From Tannerellaceae bacterium (GTDB lineage: Bacteria; Bacteroidota; Bacteroidia; Bacteroidales; Tannerellaceae): a stretch of DNA of 64,000 bases. The notes under the pieces were generated by a model. That model saw nothing but the letters and a program-made list of their open reading frames with translations. It had not been told where the DNA came from and did no database searches. This document shows positions 10,603 to 19,530 of this stretch, one piece after another. Location of the stretch: contig JAITGS010000116.1 in the NCBI GenBank assembly GCA_031280435.1, positions 1 to 64,000 of the forward strand, written 5' to 3'. The translations under genes were made by a program, and so were the position numbers. Every line of letters starts with the position of its first letter. Within the stretch, counting starts at the first letter, position 1.

Positions 10603-10719
10603 TCAAAGGATTGTTTTTTGCATTTTAACCATTAGCGGCCAGCTAACGCCAAATTTGTCCACCAAAGAACCCAAAAATTCACTCCAAAATGTTTTTGGGA
10701 GTTCCATTGTAACTGTACC
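10603..10719 (-). pseudogene. 3' remnant of a PhnB-like VOC family gene
   Basis: Frame reads GTVTMELPKTFWSEFLGSLVDKFGVSWPLMVK, the characteristic VOC/PhnB C-terminus, without the rest of the gene. Confidence 0.55.
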
Positions 10720-11093
10720 GCTTGAACACGACCTGTTCGGGCGTGAAAGGGCTTTTGATCCCTCGACCTGTTTTTCGAGGGCCGAAAAAGCAATTAGTAG
10801 AAGTTCCCAATAACTGCGGATTATCCGAAAAATATTATATTTGCCGCCATACAAATTTTATAGCAAGCATGACGACTTTAAATATTATAGGATATGAAAC
10901 AACTGCAGGTTCTCCGACGCGGAACATTTACAATTTCACCCCCCCGCCCCGACATTTTTCACGGTGACTTAATTGCCGGGTTAGTTCATATTTTCCAACA
11001 TCATAATTATGCCCTTTCGGATAGCTTCGGAAGGGCTATTTATTTCCTTTTTTGCGAGCGGCGCAAGCTTGTTTTGCCCCGGCGGCAGGTTTT

Positions 11094-11273
11094 CCAAAGG
11101 TTTGGATGGTTTGTTTCGAATCTCAGGCAAACGATCCAAAGGTTTGGACGGTCTGTTTCGGATCTCAGGCAATCGATCCAAAGGTTTGGACGGTCTGTTT
11201 TGAATCTGTGGCAAGCCGTCCAAAGGTTTGGACGGTCTGTTTTGAATCTCAGGCAAACCGTCCAAACCTTTGG
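11094..11273. repeat. Tandem array A2, exact 42-bp period, 5 cores CCAAA-GG-TTTGG (last is CCAAA-CC-TTTGG)
   Basis: Core starts at 11094, 11136, 11178, 11220, 11262. Confidence 0.95.
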
Positions 11274-11357
11274 ATAGTGGCGGCAAGATTGTTGCCCGGG
11301 ATATAAGAGAAAATAATATAAACCTATTATATAGACACATTAATCACATTAAATATT

Positions 11358-12278
11358 ATGGATGAAATAAAAATTCAAACTACCGTGCTGCATCGCCTGA
11401 CCTACGGCGAATTATTTCAGCTATGCCTGTCAATAAGTAACAGCACTACGGTGCACATAGTCAATGTGCCGCGTCTGCAATCAAGATTTAATGCCTATAA
11501 GGCCGCATTTGTAATCTTCGACAACAGTTTCAAAAGGCCACTCGGTGCGCCCGAGACCGAGGAAATCAAAGGTCTCGACACCAAGCGTAAGTATGTGTTT
11601 ATTTTGATTGACGACGCTGTCAGGAAAAATGCGCACTACGCGGTTATAGCTGAGGTGGAAGCCGCCGCCAAAGCCCTTCTCCCGGTCTTCGAAAACTTTG
11701 CCGGCACCCCGCAGATAGAGTACGAGGGCGAAACCGCAGCCATCATCAACCTTATTCAGGAACTCGAAAAGACGGAAAATGCCGCCCGTATTGCACGCTT
11801 AGGCCAAACCGAGAACGTCGCGGTCTTTAAACAGCTCAACCTCGACTTCCAATCGCTCTACGAAGCCCGCTTAAAGAATCGCTACGATTTTAAGCAGGAA
11901 GGCAACACTCGCCAGCGCTCCAGGAACCTGATAGATGAGTTCGTAAAATTGTGCCGCACCATAGACGGCCTCATGCTGAGCGCATCCGATCCGGCCGAAA
12001 TCACAGCCCTCAAGGAAATCATTTCCATGATTAACGCCCTCATCGAGCAGTACACCATCATAGTGCACCGCCGCCTCGGCGTGAAATCCTCCAAAAAGAA
12101 AGAGGACGACAAGAAGGACGACGCAACCCAAACTCCCGACACAACAAACCCGCCACCTCCGCCAACCGATCAGCAGAATCCGGATACCACCAATCCTACC
12201 GTTAAGCCGCCGACTCAGCAGCCGGGCGACATCCCGCACCATCTCGACCCGAACGAGCACCCGTCTATGGGCGAGTGA
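11358..12278 (+). CDS. DUF6261-like family protein (copy 1)
   Basis: Similar architecture to 47774..48634 and shared C-terminal tail HHLDPNEHPSMGE. Confidence 0.6.
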   Translation: MDEIKIQTTVLHRLTYGELFQLCLSISNSTTVHIVNVPRLQSRFNAYKAAFVIFDNSFKRPLGAPETEEIKGLDTKRKYVFILIDDAVRKNAHYAVIAEVEAAAKALLPVFENFAGTPQIEYEGETAAIINLIQELEKTENAARIARLGQTENVAVFKQLNLDFQSLYEARLKNRYDFKQEGNTRQRSRNLIDEFVKLCRTIDGLMLSASDPAEITALKEIISMINALIEQYTIIVHRRLGVKSSKKKEDDKKDDATQTPDTTNPPPPPTDQQNPDTTNPTVKPPTQQPGDIPHHLDPNEHPSMGE

Positions 12279-12330
12279 TAGGAGGGAGTGAACCCGAATT
12301 TCAATTTAGATTATTTAATACCATGAACGA

Positions 12331-13944
12331 ATGAAATTAGTAGAACACAATCCATACAGAATAGTTGGTTTGTTGGCTAACGCAACACGAAGGGATATAG
12401 ACCGACAAACAAGGCGATGCAAACAACTCCTTGAGGCGCAATCTCCGCTGCCCGAAGATTACAGTATTACTCCGCTCGGAAGGCTCAACAGGAAAGTTGA
12501 GGATATTACGGGTGCCGCGTCAAAACTGAATTCGGATGCCGACAAAATGGGTGCGGCACTGTTTTGGTTTTATAACGGACACCATACGGATGAACCGGCA
12601 TTTAATGCTCTTAATGCAGGTCGATTGGAAGACGTTCTTGGAATCTGGGGAAAACGAACTTCAGGCAAAGACGTTTCCGATAGCAATGCTTCTGCTTTTA
12701 GCAACTTGTCAACACTATATTTGAGCGGTGTTTTAACCGTTGCACATGAAGCGGCCTTAAAAGAAGGTATTTCCTTAAAGCTGAAATTCCTCGAAAGTGC
12801 GTTTGCCCGAAACCTACAATCGTTGGTTACGGATGAAACCTATAAAACAACAAATGAAGAATTGCAACTTCTTTTTCTCAAGCAAATTCAATCTGAAATT
12901 GAAGGCTCTAAAGTCTACTCTATAAATAAGCTTATAAAGGTTCTTGAAGGATTGACATTCTCTGCAAAGGAAAAATTCCTCAGCAGTTTTATTACAGGCC
13001 CAATCAATCGGATTGAGAGTGCAATTGAAGTGTCGATAGGGAAACGGGAAAAGGATAATGCTAATGCAATAACGTATGGAAATGAACTTTACAATACTAC
13101 AACAGCTCCTCTAAAACTTCTGACTGCAATACTGCCGTCATCGGATCTGAAACTCATTTCGATTTCGGACAGATTGGCAACTGAGATTTTGCAGTGCAGC
13201 AAAGACTATTTTGACAATCATCCGGATAAAGGAGATGCGGCAATTGCTTTAAATAAGAAAGCAAAGTCTATTGCTTTAGGAAAAGATGCCAAAGATCGCA
13301 TAGATAAGCACACTACCCATGTTAATGGATTTGTTACATTCATTAACGACATAAACTTCGTAAAGTCCAAACTTGAAGGTTTTAGCAGCTTGAAGACTAC
13401 CATAGCAAATGCCAGGGATTTCGAGAAAAGTTGCAGGCCAAAGTTGATGAATCTAAAAGACAAGCTTGGGGCTGAACATGAGAATTATTTGGACTTTAGT
13501 AGTGGCGTTGTTAAGAGAGTTATGGATATGATAATAACTTTGGTCAATGATGAAACCACGCTTTTTAAAGAAGCCTTCCAGAGATACCATGCTAATGCGA
13601 TAGACTATTCAAAAGTTCGGCCGATAGCCAATAGACGTGGTGTAAGTGTGGAGTCTTTAATAGCGTCTGCCGACATAGACACATTTAAAACCCTAATTAC
13701 GGAAGCTCTGGATGTTTTCAGAAAGTTAAAAACGCTGGACATGGTCGCCGACCTTAGAGTGCGTTATAATCAGCTTCTTTCGGACTTGGAATCTCTATAT
13801 AAGCAACTTCATACGGATACGAAGACGCCGGTTCCGCAGCCGAAGCCGCAGCCGAAGAAGAAAAAGAAGAAGAAAGCTTGGCTTTGGACGATTTTAATCA
13901 TAGCAATAATAATTTCCGTGTTATTAATTATATCACAATCATGA
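12331..13944 (+). CDS. J-domain-like protein with C-terminal transmembrane anchor
   Basis: N-term HNPYRIVGLLANATRRDIDRQTRRCKQLLEAQ; helical middle; C-term KKKKKKKAWLWTILIIAIIISVLLIISQS. Confidence 0.55.
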   Translation: MKLVEHNPYRIVGLLANATRRDIDRQTRRCKQLLEAQSPLPEDYSITPLGRLNRKVEDITGAASKLNSDADKMGAALFWFYNGHHTDEPAFNALNAGRLEDVLGIWGKRTSGKDVSDSNASAFSNLSTLYLSGVLTVAHEAALKEGISLKLKFLESAFARNLQSLVTDETYKTTNEELQLLFLKQIQSEIEGSKVYSINKLIKVLEGLTFSAKEKFLSSFITGPINRIESAIEVSIGKREKDNANAITYGNELYNTTTAPLKLLTAILPSSDLKLISISDRLATEILQCSKDYFDNHPDKGDAAIALNKKAKSIALGKDAKDRIDKHTTHVNGFVTFINDINFVKSKLEGFSSLKTTIANARDFEKSCRPKLMNLKDKLGAEHENYLDFSSGVVKRVMDMIITLVNDETTLFKEAFQRYHANAIDYSKVRPIANRRGVSVESLIASADIDTFKTLITEALDVFRKLKTLDMVADLRVRYNQLLSDLESLYKQLHTDTKTPVPQPKPQPKKKKKKKAWLWTILIIAIIISVLLIISQS

Positions 13945-14849
13945 AGATGAAAATAAACATACTGACAATTTTCCTCGTAGCCTCTCTCAGCACATTCGCT
14001 CAGAATATCAATAAAGAAGATATAGCGAAGGAGGTTCAACCTTTAATGGATAAAGTAAAGGTGCTTGAAGAAGTAAATCTCAAATTGAATGTAGAGATTG
14101 AAGCGCTTAATGACAGGCTTTCAAATGCAGAATCGGTTTTAGACAGTTTGAATACGGAACTTCTAAATGCGAAAGAAACAATTAGTACGGCAGCTCAAGA
14201 ATTGGAGTCGAGAATTTCAATAACAGAGATAGCGACTAATCAAAAAGTTTCAAAGATAGATTCTACGCTGGGTAAAACCACCCTTTGGGTTATCATCGGC
14301 ATATTATCGGCAATGCTGATTTCGGCAGTATTATACTGGCTGCTGAGTAAGAAGCAGAAATCCGACAAATCGGATTTAATAGGCCAACTAACCCAAACGA
14401 AATCTTCTATTGAAGAAAGCCTGATTAAAGAATTCGACAAGCAAACAGAGTTGATGGATACGCAATTGGAGTTAATCAAACATCAAAACAACACAGCATC
14501 TGCAACTGTTAATGCCGAACCCGATCACTCTTTCGCCCTAAAAGTGGCAGGTGAAATAAATTTGATTGAGAGAAATATCAGATTAATGGATGGCGGAACA
14601 AAAGGATTGAAACAATTAAACCGTTCCGTTGAAAAACTCAAAGACAATCTCGCAGCAAGCGGATATGAAGTGCCTGAACTTTTGGGCAAGCAGTTTCATC
14701 AAGGTATGAAGATCCTTGTCTCCGCTTCGATTCCCGACGAAAATCTTGAAATTGGTTCCGAAGTTATTTCTAAGGTTCTGATACCACAGGTTAATTATAA
14801 GGGCAAGATGATACAAACGGCAGAAATAGAAACTTCGGTTGGCTGTTAA
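13941..14849 (+). CDS. Signal peptide/coiled-coil/TM protein with GrpE-like C-terminal domain
   Basis: MKMKINILTIFLVASLSTFAQ; TM LWVIIGILSAMLISAVLYWLL; C-term GYEVPELLGKQFHQGMKILVSASIPDENLEIGSEVISKVLIPQVNYKGKMIQTAEIETS resembles GrpE. Confidence 0.5.
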   Translation: MKMKINILTIFLVASLSTFAQNINKEDIAKEVQPLMDKVKVLEEVNLKLNVEIEALNDRLSNAESVLDSLNTELLNAKETISTAAQELESRISITEIATNQKVSKIDSTLGKTTLWVIIGILSAMLISAVLYWLLSKKQKSDKSDLIGQLTQTKSSIEESLIKEFDKQTELMDTQLELIKHQNNTASATVNAEPDHSFALKVAGEINLIERNIRLMDGGTKGLKQLNRSVEKLKDNLAASGYEVPELLGKQFHQGMKILVSASIPDENLEIGSEVISKVLIPQVNYKGKMIQTAEIETSVGC

Positions 14850-14905
14850 ATTTCAAAAGACAAGTAAAAAAAACAGAATATTCAAACTAATTAAATCTTA
14901 CAAAC

Positions 14906-17500
14906 ATGAGAAACAAAATTGATTACGGTATTGATTTGGGAACTACTAATTCTGCAATCGCCAGAATGGAAGATGGAGTTCCAATAATTAAAAAGTCCGA
15001 TACATTAAAAGACACAGTGCCTTCGTGCATTCATTTCAACAGGAAAAAAAATATCCTTGTTGGCGACCAGGCATTCAACATGCTGAAGAATGACAACACA
15101 CGGGCGCTAAAAAACTTTGAAAAAGGAAGTGCAAACACTTTCATTGAGTTCAAACGAACAATGGGAACTACTCATACTTATGAAAGTACTCACATGGGCA
15201 AAGGTTTTTCTTCGGAGGAGCTGTCGGCGGAAATATTAAAGAAGCTCAAGTCATTTATTCAGGATGAGAATGTATCTTCTGTTGTGATTACTGTTCCCGC
15301 AAAATTCCTGAATCCTCAAAACGAGGCTACGATGAAAGCCGCAAAGCTTGCAGGCTTTGAGCATGTGGAGTTATTACAAGAGCCGGTAGCGGCAGCAACA
15401 GCTTATGGGCTTGGGAAGAAAAAAGCCGGATACTGGCTGGTATTCGATTTTGGTGGCGGCACTTTTGATGCAGCTTTGCTAAAGTCTGATGAAGGAATCT
15501 TAACCGTAAAAGATACGGATGGCGATAATTGGCTTGGAGGGAAAAACTTGGATGAAGCTATTGTTGACCAAATTATAATCCCGCATTTGCAGAAGAATTT
15601 TGCTGTCGACAATCTTCTGAAGGATAGCGGCAAAAAAGAAATCCTGCGCAATGCTGTGAAAGTCTTTGCCGAGGAAGCAAAAATTCAACTATCATTTAAA
15701 GACACTCATCACATTGTTTCGAATCTTGGCGATCTGCCTTTTGAAGACGAAAATGGAGAAGAACCTGAAATAGATGTAAAGGTTACGCAGCAAGATATGG
15801 ACAAAGTTGTTAGCCCTATTTTTCAAAAAGCTATTGATATAACTAAAGCTTTGCTGGAACGTAATAACCTGAAAGGTTCGCAACTTGCGGCCTTGATACT
15901 TGTTGGCGGGCCGACATATTCTCCAATTTTGCGTCGCATGCTCAAAGAGCAAATCACAGAAAACGTTGATACCTCTATTGATCCTATGACTGTTGTTTCC
16001 AGAGGTGCGGCTTTGTTTGCATCAACAATTTCGGTATCTGAAGAAGTGAAGGAAACTTCAAGAGATAAAACAAAGCTTCAATTAGACATACAATATGAAG
16101 CTACAACGGTTGAGGTAGATGAAATGGTTACGGTAAAGGTGCTGAAAGAAAAAACAGAAGGCGCTTTTCCGAAAAAGATATATGCAGACATAGAGCGCTC
16201 TGATGGAGCCTGGTCAAGCGGACAACAACTTATTGGAGAAAAAGCAAGTATTATAGATTTGCTTTTGAATGAAGGGCAGGTGAACTCGTTTAAAATTAAT
16301 GTATTCGATGGCCAAGGGAACAGATTAGCGTGTCAGCCCGATCAATTCACGATTCTGCAAGGAATCGGCGGATTAACCGGAAGCCAAGTGCTCCCTTATA
16401 ACATTGGCATAGGCCTATATTCCAAAACAAGAAAGAAGGATGTATATAGGACGGTGAAAGGCTTGGAGAAAAACAAAAAAGTTCCGGCGGAAGGTGTTAC
16501 TAAGGGATTAAGAACAAGGCAAGATATAAGGCCGGGCATGCAGAGCGACACGATTAGTATTCCGATTTATCAAGGCGATCATGGCGCTTCCGGCAGCGAT
16601 CCGATCTTAAACAATTTAATAACTACGGTTATTATAAGTGGTGCGGACTTGCCCGGATTGCTTCCGGCAGGTAGCGATGTAAACATTAAGATTGAAGTGA
16701 ATCAATCTCAACTTATGACATTTACCGCGGAGTTTCCATTGTTGAAGCATGAGAAAAAAATGGAAATTGAAATAAAGCAAACCGAGCCACCCACAGAAAC
16801 ATACTTAATAGAGGAAATCACTAAAGCGAAGCAAAGCGCGGAAAGTATTGATGCGGATAATATTAAAGAAGATATTATAATCCTTGAAAAGCAGTTAGAG
16901 CATGAAAAGGGAAGCGCTGACGGCAGAATGAAAATATTAGACGGATTGCGTAAGATCTTACTAACACTTGATGATGCCGAGCAAAAAGCAGAATGGCCAA
17001 AGACAGAAAAGAAATTAAAAGATTCATTCTATGACTTCGAGGAATTGGTTAAAACAACCAAGGCCAATCCGGAGATAAACTTGGATATGAGTAAAGAGGA
17101 GGCTGAGGTTAATGATTATCGCCGGAAGATAGAATATATAGTCAAAGCGAAAGACGTGAAAGAAGCCGAGCTTTTAATAGAAGATATAGGAGCGTCTCAT
17201 GTCGCATTGGAATATAAACTGAAAGGAGATCTTATATTCATACCGTATATTGTAAAGTACCATAATGAGTTTGATTCTTATCATTGGAAAGACAGAGCAA
17301 AAGCAAGGCAATTGATAACTCAAGGTATGCAAATAATTGGAAAAGCATTCCAATTGAGAGATCATGGTACAGAAGCCGTCAAACGTGCGCTTTCGGGAAT
17401 TAGCAATATTTTTATGGAGGTAATAACATTATTGCCGGATGATGAGAAACCGAATAAGGATACGTTAGATGAGGGAAATGACGATGATAAGTCAAAATAA
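14906..17500 (+). CDS. Divergent Hsp70/DnaK-like chaperone
   Basis: IDYGIDLGTTNSAIA, LLQEPVAAATAYG, LVFDFGGGTFDAALL, LILVGGPTYSPILRRML. Confidence 0.92.
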   Translation: MRNKIDYGIDLGTTNSAIARMEDGVPIIKKSDTLKDTVPSCIHFNRKKNILVGDQAFNMLKNDNTRALKNFEKGSANTFIEFKRTMGTTHTYESTHMGKGFSSEELSAEILKKLKSFIQDENVSSVVITVPAKFLNPQNEATMKAAKLAGFEHVELLQEPVAAATAYGLGKKKAGYWLVFDFGGGTFDAALLKSDEGILTVKDTDGDNWLGGKNLDEAIVDQIIIPHLQKNFAVDNLLKDSGKKEILRNAVKVFAEEAKIQLSFKDTHHIVSNLGDLPFEDENGEEPEIDVKVTQQDMDKVVSPIFQKAIDITKALLERNNLKGSQLAALILVGGPTYSPILRRMLKEQITENVDTSIDPMTVVSRGAALFASTISVSEEVKETSRDKTKLQLDIQYEATTVEVDEMVTVKVLKEKTEGAFPKKIYADIERSDGAWSSGQQLIGEKASIIDLLLNEGQVNSFKINVFDGQGNRLACQPDQFTILQGIGGLTGSQVLPYNIGIGLYSKTRKKDVYRTVKGLEKNKKVPAEGVTKGLRTRQDIRPGMQSDTISIPIYQGDHGASGSDPILNNLITTVIISGADLPGLLPAGSDVNIKIEVNQSQLMTFTAEFPLLKHEKKMEIEIKQTEPPTETYLIEEITKAKQSAESIDADNIKEDIIILEKQLEHEKGSADGRMKILDGLRKILLTLDDAEQKAEWPKTEKKLKDSFYDFEELVKTTKANPEINLDMSKEEAEVNDYRRKIEYIVKAKDVKEAELLIEDIGASHVALEYKLKGDLIFIPYIVKYHNEFDSYHWKDRAKARQLITQGMQIIGKAFQLRDHGTEAVKRALSGISNIFMEVITLLPDDEKPNKDTLDEGNDDDKSK

Positions 17501-19331
17501 TATGGAAGCTTATAAGGAGATACTGCCCACAGGCTATTGTATTACGGGTAATCGAAAGTATGAGGTTTGGCTTTTTATTAAGCAGGGGCGTAATGCTGAA
17601 ACATATCGCGTAAAAGCAGATGACGGCAAGTTGTATTTCTTGAAATTGTTTAACTATGCGAGGATACCCCGTTCCGCATTTGATGAGGAAAACAACTTGC
17701 TTGAGATTGAGTTTCTGAAAACAATAAAGCATCCGAATCTTGTAAGTTTTGCAGATAATGGAGAGCTGATTTTTGACGAAAGGAAATATCCGTTCCTGAT
17801 ACTTGATTTTATTGTTGGAGAAACATTAACGGAACGCATTTCGAGGGAGCCTTTTAGAACTTTGTATGATGTGAAGCAATGCATATCCGGAGTTTTGAAT
17901 GGATTAATCTATTTGCATTCTTTGCCCGATCCTATAATACATAACGAGATTACACCACAAAATGTAATGTTAGACTTGTCGGGCAATATTCCGTATGCAA
18001 GAATCATAGATTTCGGCAATGCCCGTTCCTTTCATCAATCCGTAAAAGCCTTTAATAAGGACGGACTGAATTTGAATTATGTGGCTCCCGAATCCTTCAA
18101 CGGATTGTATTCGCCCCAATCCGATTTATTCTCGGTTGGCGCACTGATGTATTATCTGATTTTCGGTTTGCCGCCTTGGTTCAAAGATTTCTCACAATTT
18201 CAGACAGATCGTAACAAGATAGAAGATCTGATTTTAGAGCAAAGGAGAACCCCGCTTTCATTTCCGGATGTGTCGGGCAGGATTGTAGATTTTGATGCAT
18301 CAATCGTGAATGTGATAAAAAAAGCATTATTGCCGGATCCTGAAAGCCGTTTTCAATCTGCAAATGAATTCTTACAGGCACTGAACGGAGAAATAGAAGT
18401 AGATGATGAAGATATTCTTCAGAGAATAACCTCACACGACAATGTCAAGAAAGCTGTTCAGCCGCAGAAAGCAAAAGGAAAAGGCTTTGATGCGATTGTG
18501 GGGATGAAAGAATTAAAGGAGCTATTAAGAGTAGATGTGATTGATGCATTGCATAATCCTGCAAAATACGCAGAATATAAGATAACAATCCCAAATGGAA
18601 TGCTTCTGTATGGCCCACCGGGTTGCGGAAAGACGTTTTTTGCAAAGCATTTTGCAGAGGAAGTAGGATTCAATTTTATGATAATGACGCCCTCTTCTTT
18701 AAAAAGCAGATACGTAAATGCCACTCAAGAAAATATCGCAAAGATGTTTGAAGAAGCCGAAAAAAATGCTCCTACAATTATTTTTATCGACGAAATCAAC
18801 GAGCTCTTGCCCAATCGAGATAGCGACGTACACGAGATGTCCAGAAGTGCAGTAAACGAAATGCTGGCACAAATGGATAGAACCGGCGAGCAAGGAATTT
18901 TCATTATTGGTGCAACCAACTATCCGGATATGATAGACCCGGCAATGCTTAGAGCAGGCCGATTAGATAAGAAGTTCTATGTGCCGCCACCGGATTTTGA
19001 AGCTCGAAGAGGATTGTTTGAGATGTATCTAAAAAACAGGCCTCTTGATTTCGGAATAGACTATGACAAACTTGCTAATCTGACGGAAAATTACGTCTCA
19101 TCCGACATAGCGTTCTTGGTAAATGAGGCTTCGCGGGCTGCATTACAAGCAACACAAAGGATAACGATGAACATTTTAGAGGCAACGATCGCATCAACCA
19201 AGCCCTCTGTTAAAATACAAGAGTTGCAAAAGTTTGAGAAGATAAAGGCCACAATAGATTTGGAGAATATTGAACAAAAAAAAGCGCGTCCCCGAATTGG
19301 ATTTATAAGAGATGAAAAAGAGGATAAGTAA
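17469..19331 (+). CDS. Protein kinase-like domain fused to AAA+ ATPase
   Basis: Kinase: FLKLF, HNEITPQNVML, IIDFGNAR, YVAPESF; AAA+: LLYGPPGCGKTFFAKHF, TIIFIDEINELL, GATNYPDMIDPAMLRAGRLDKKF; start overlaps the Hsp70 3' end. Confidence 0.9.
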   Translation: MREMTMISQNNMEAYKEILPTGYCITGNRKYEVWLFIKQGRNAETYRVKADDGKLYFLKLFNYARIPRSAFDEENNLLEIEFLKTIKHPNLVSFADNGELIFDERKYPFLILDFIVGETLTERISREPFRTLYDVKQCISGVLNGLIYLHSLPDPIIHNEITPQNVMLDLSGNIPYARIIDFGNARSFHQSVKAFNKDGLNLNYVAPESFNGLYSPQSDLFSVGALMYYLIFGLPPWFKDFSQFQTDRNKIEDLILEQRRTPLSFPDVSGRIVDFDASIVNVIKKALLPDPESRFQSANEFLQALNGEIEVDDEDILQRITSHDNVKKAVQPQKAKGKGFDAIVGMKELKELLRVDVIDALHNPAKYAEYKITIPNGMLLYGPPGCGKTFFAKHFAEEVGFNFMIMTPSSLKSRYVNATQENIAKMFEEAEKNAPTIIFIDEINELLPNRDSDVHEMSRSAVNEMLAQMDRTGEQGIFIIGATNYPDMIDPAMLRAGRLDKKFYVPPPDFEARRGLFEMYLKNRPLDFGIDYDKLANLTENYVSSDIAFLVNEASRAALQATQRITMNILEATIASTKPSVKIQELQKFEKIKATIDLENIEQKKARPRIGFIRDEKEDK

Positions 19332-19530
19332 CATCCGAGCTACTTGTAATGCAGCAACCGGCAGCTCCGCAGAATCTACGCAAATACAACCGGCAGGACA
19401 ACATTGTTTAGATGCTTTGATTAACGGGAAGCCGGCCTCCGTTGTGAACCTCCCACACTTCCCCCCAAAAGCATTGCCAGCCCGAAAAATATCCGTATGT
19501 TTGGCCACAACAATTTAAACATAGTATAAG

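Noticed and set aside
10981-11340. 119-aa minus-strand ORF with PEIRNRPSKPLDRL repeats over array A2
   Set aside because: Looks protein-like but the repeat is the 42-bp DNA unit; the plus-strand frames are also open, so coding cannot be supported
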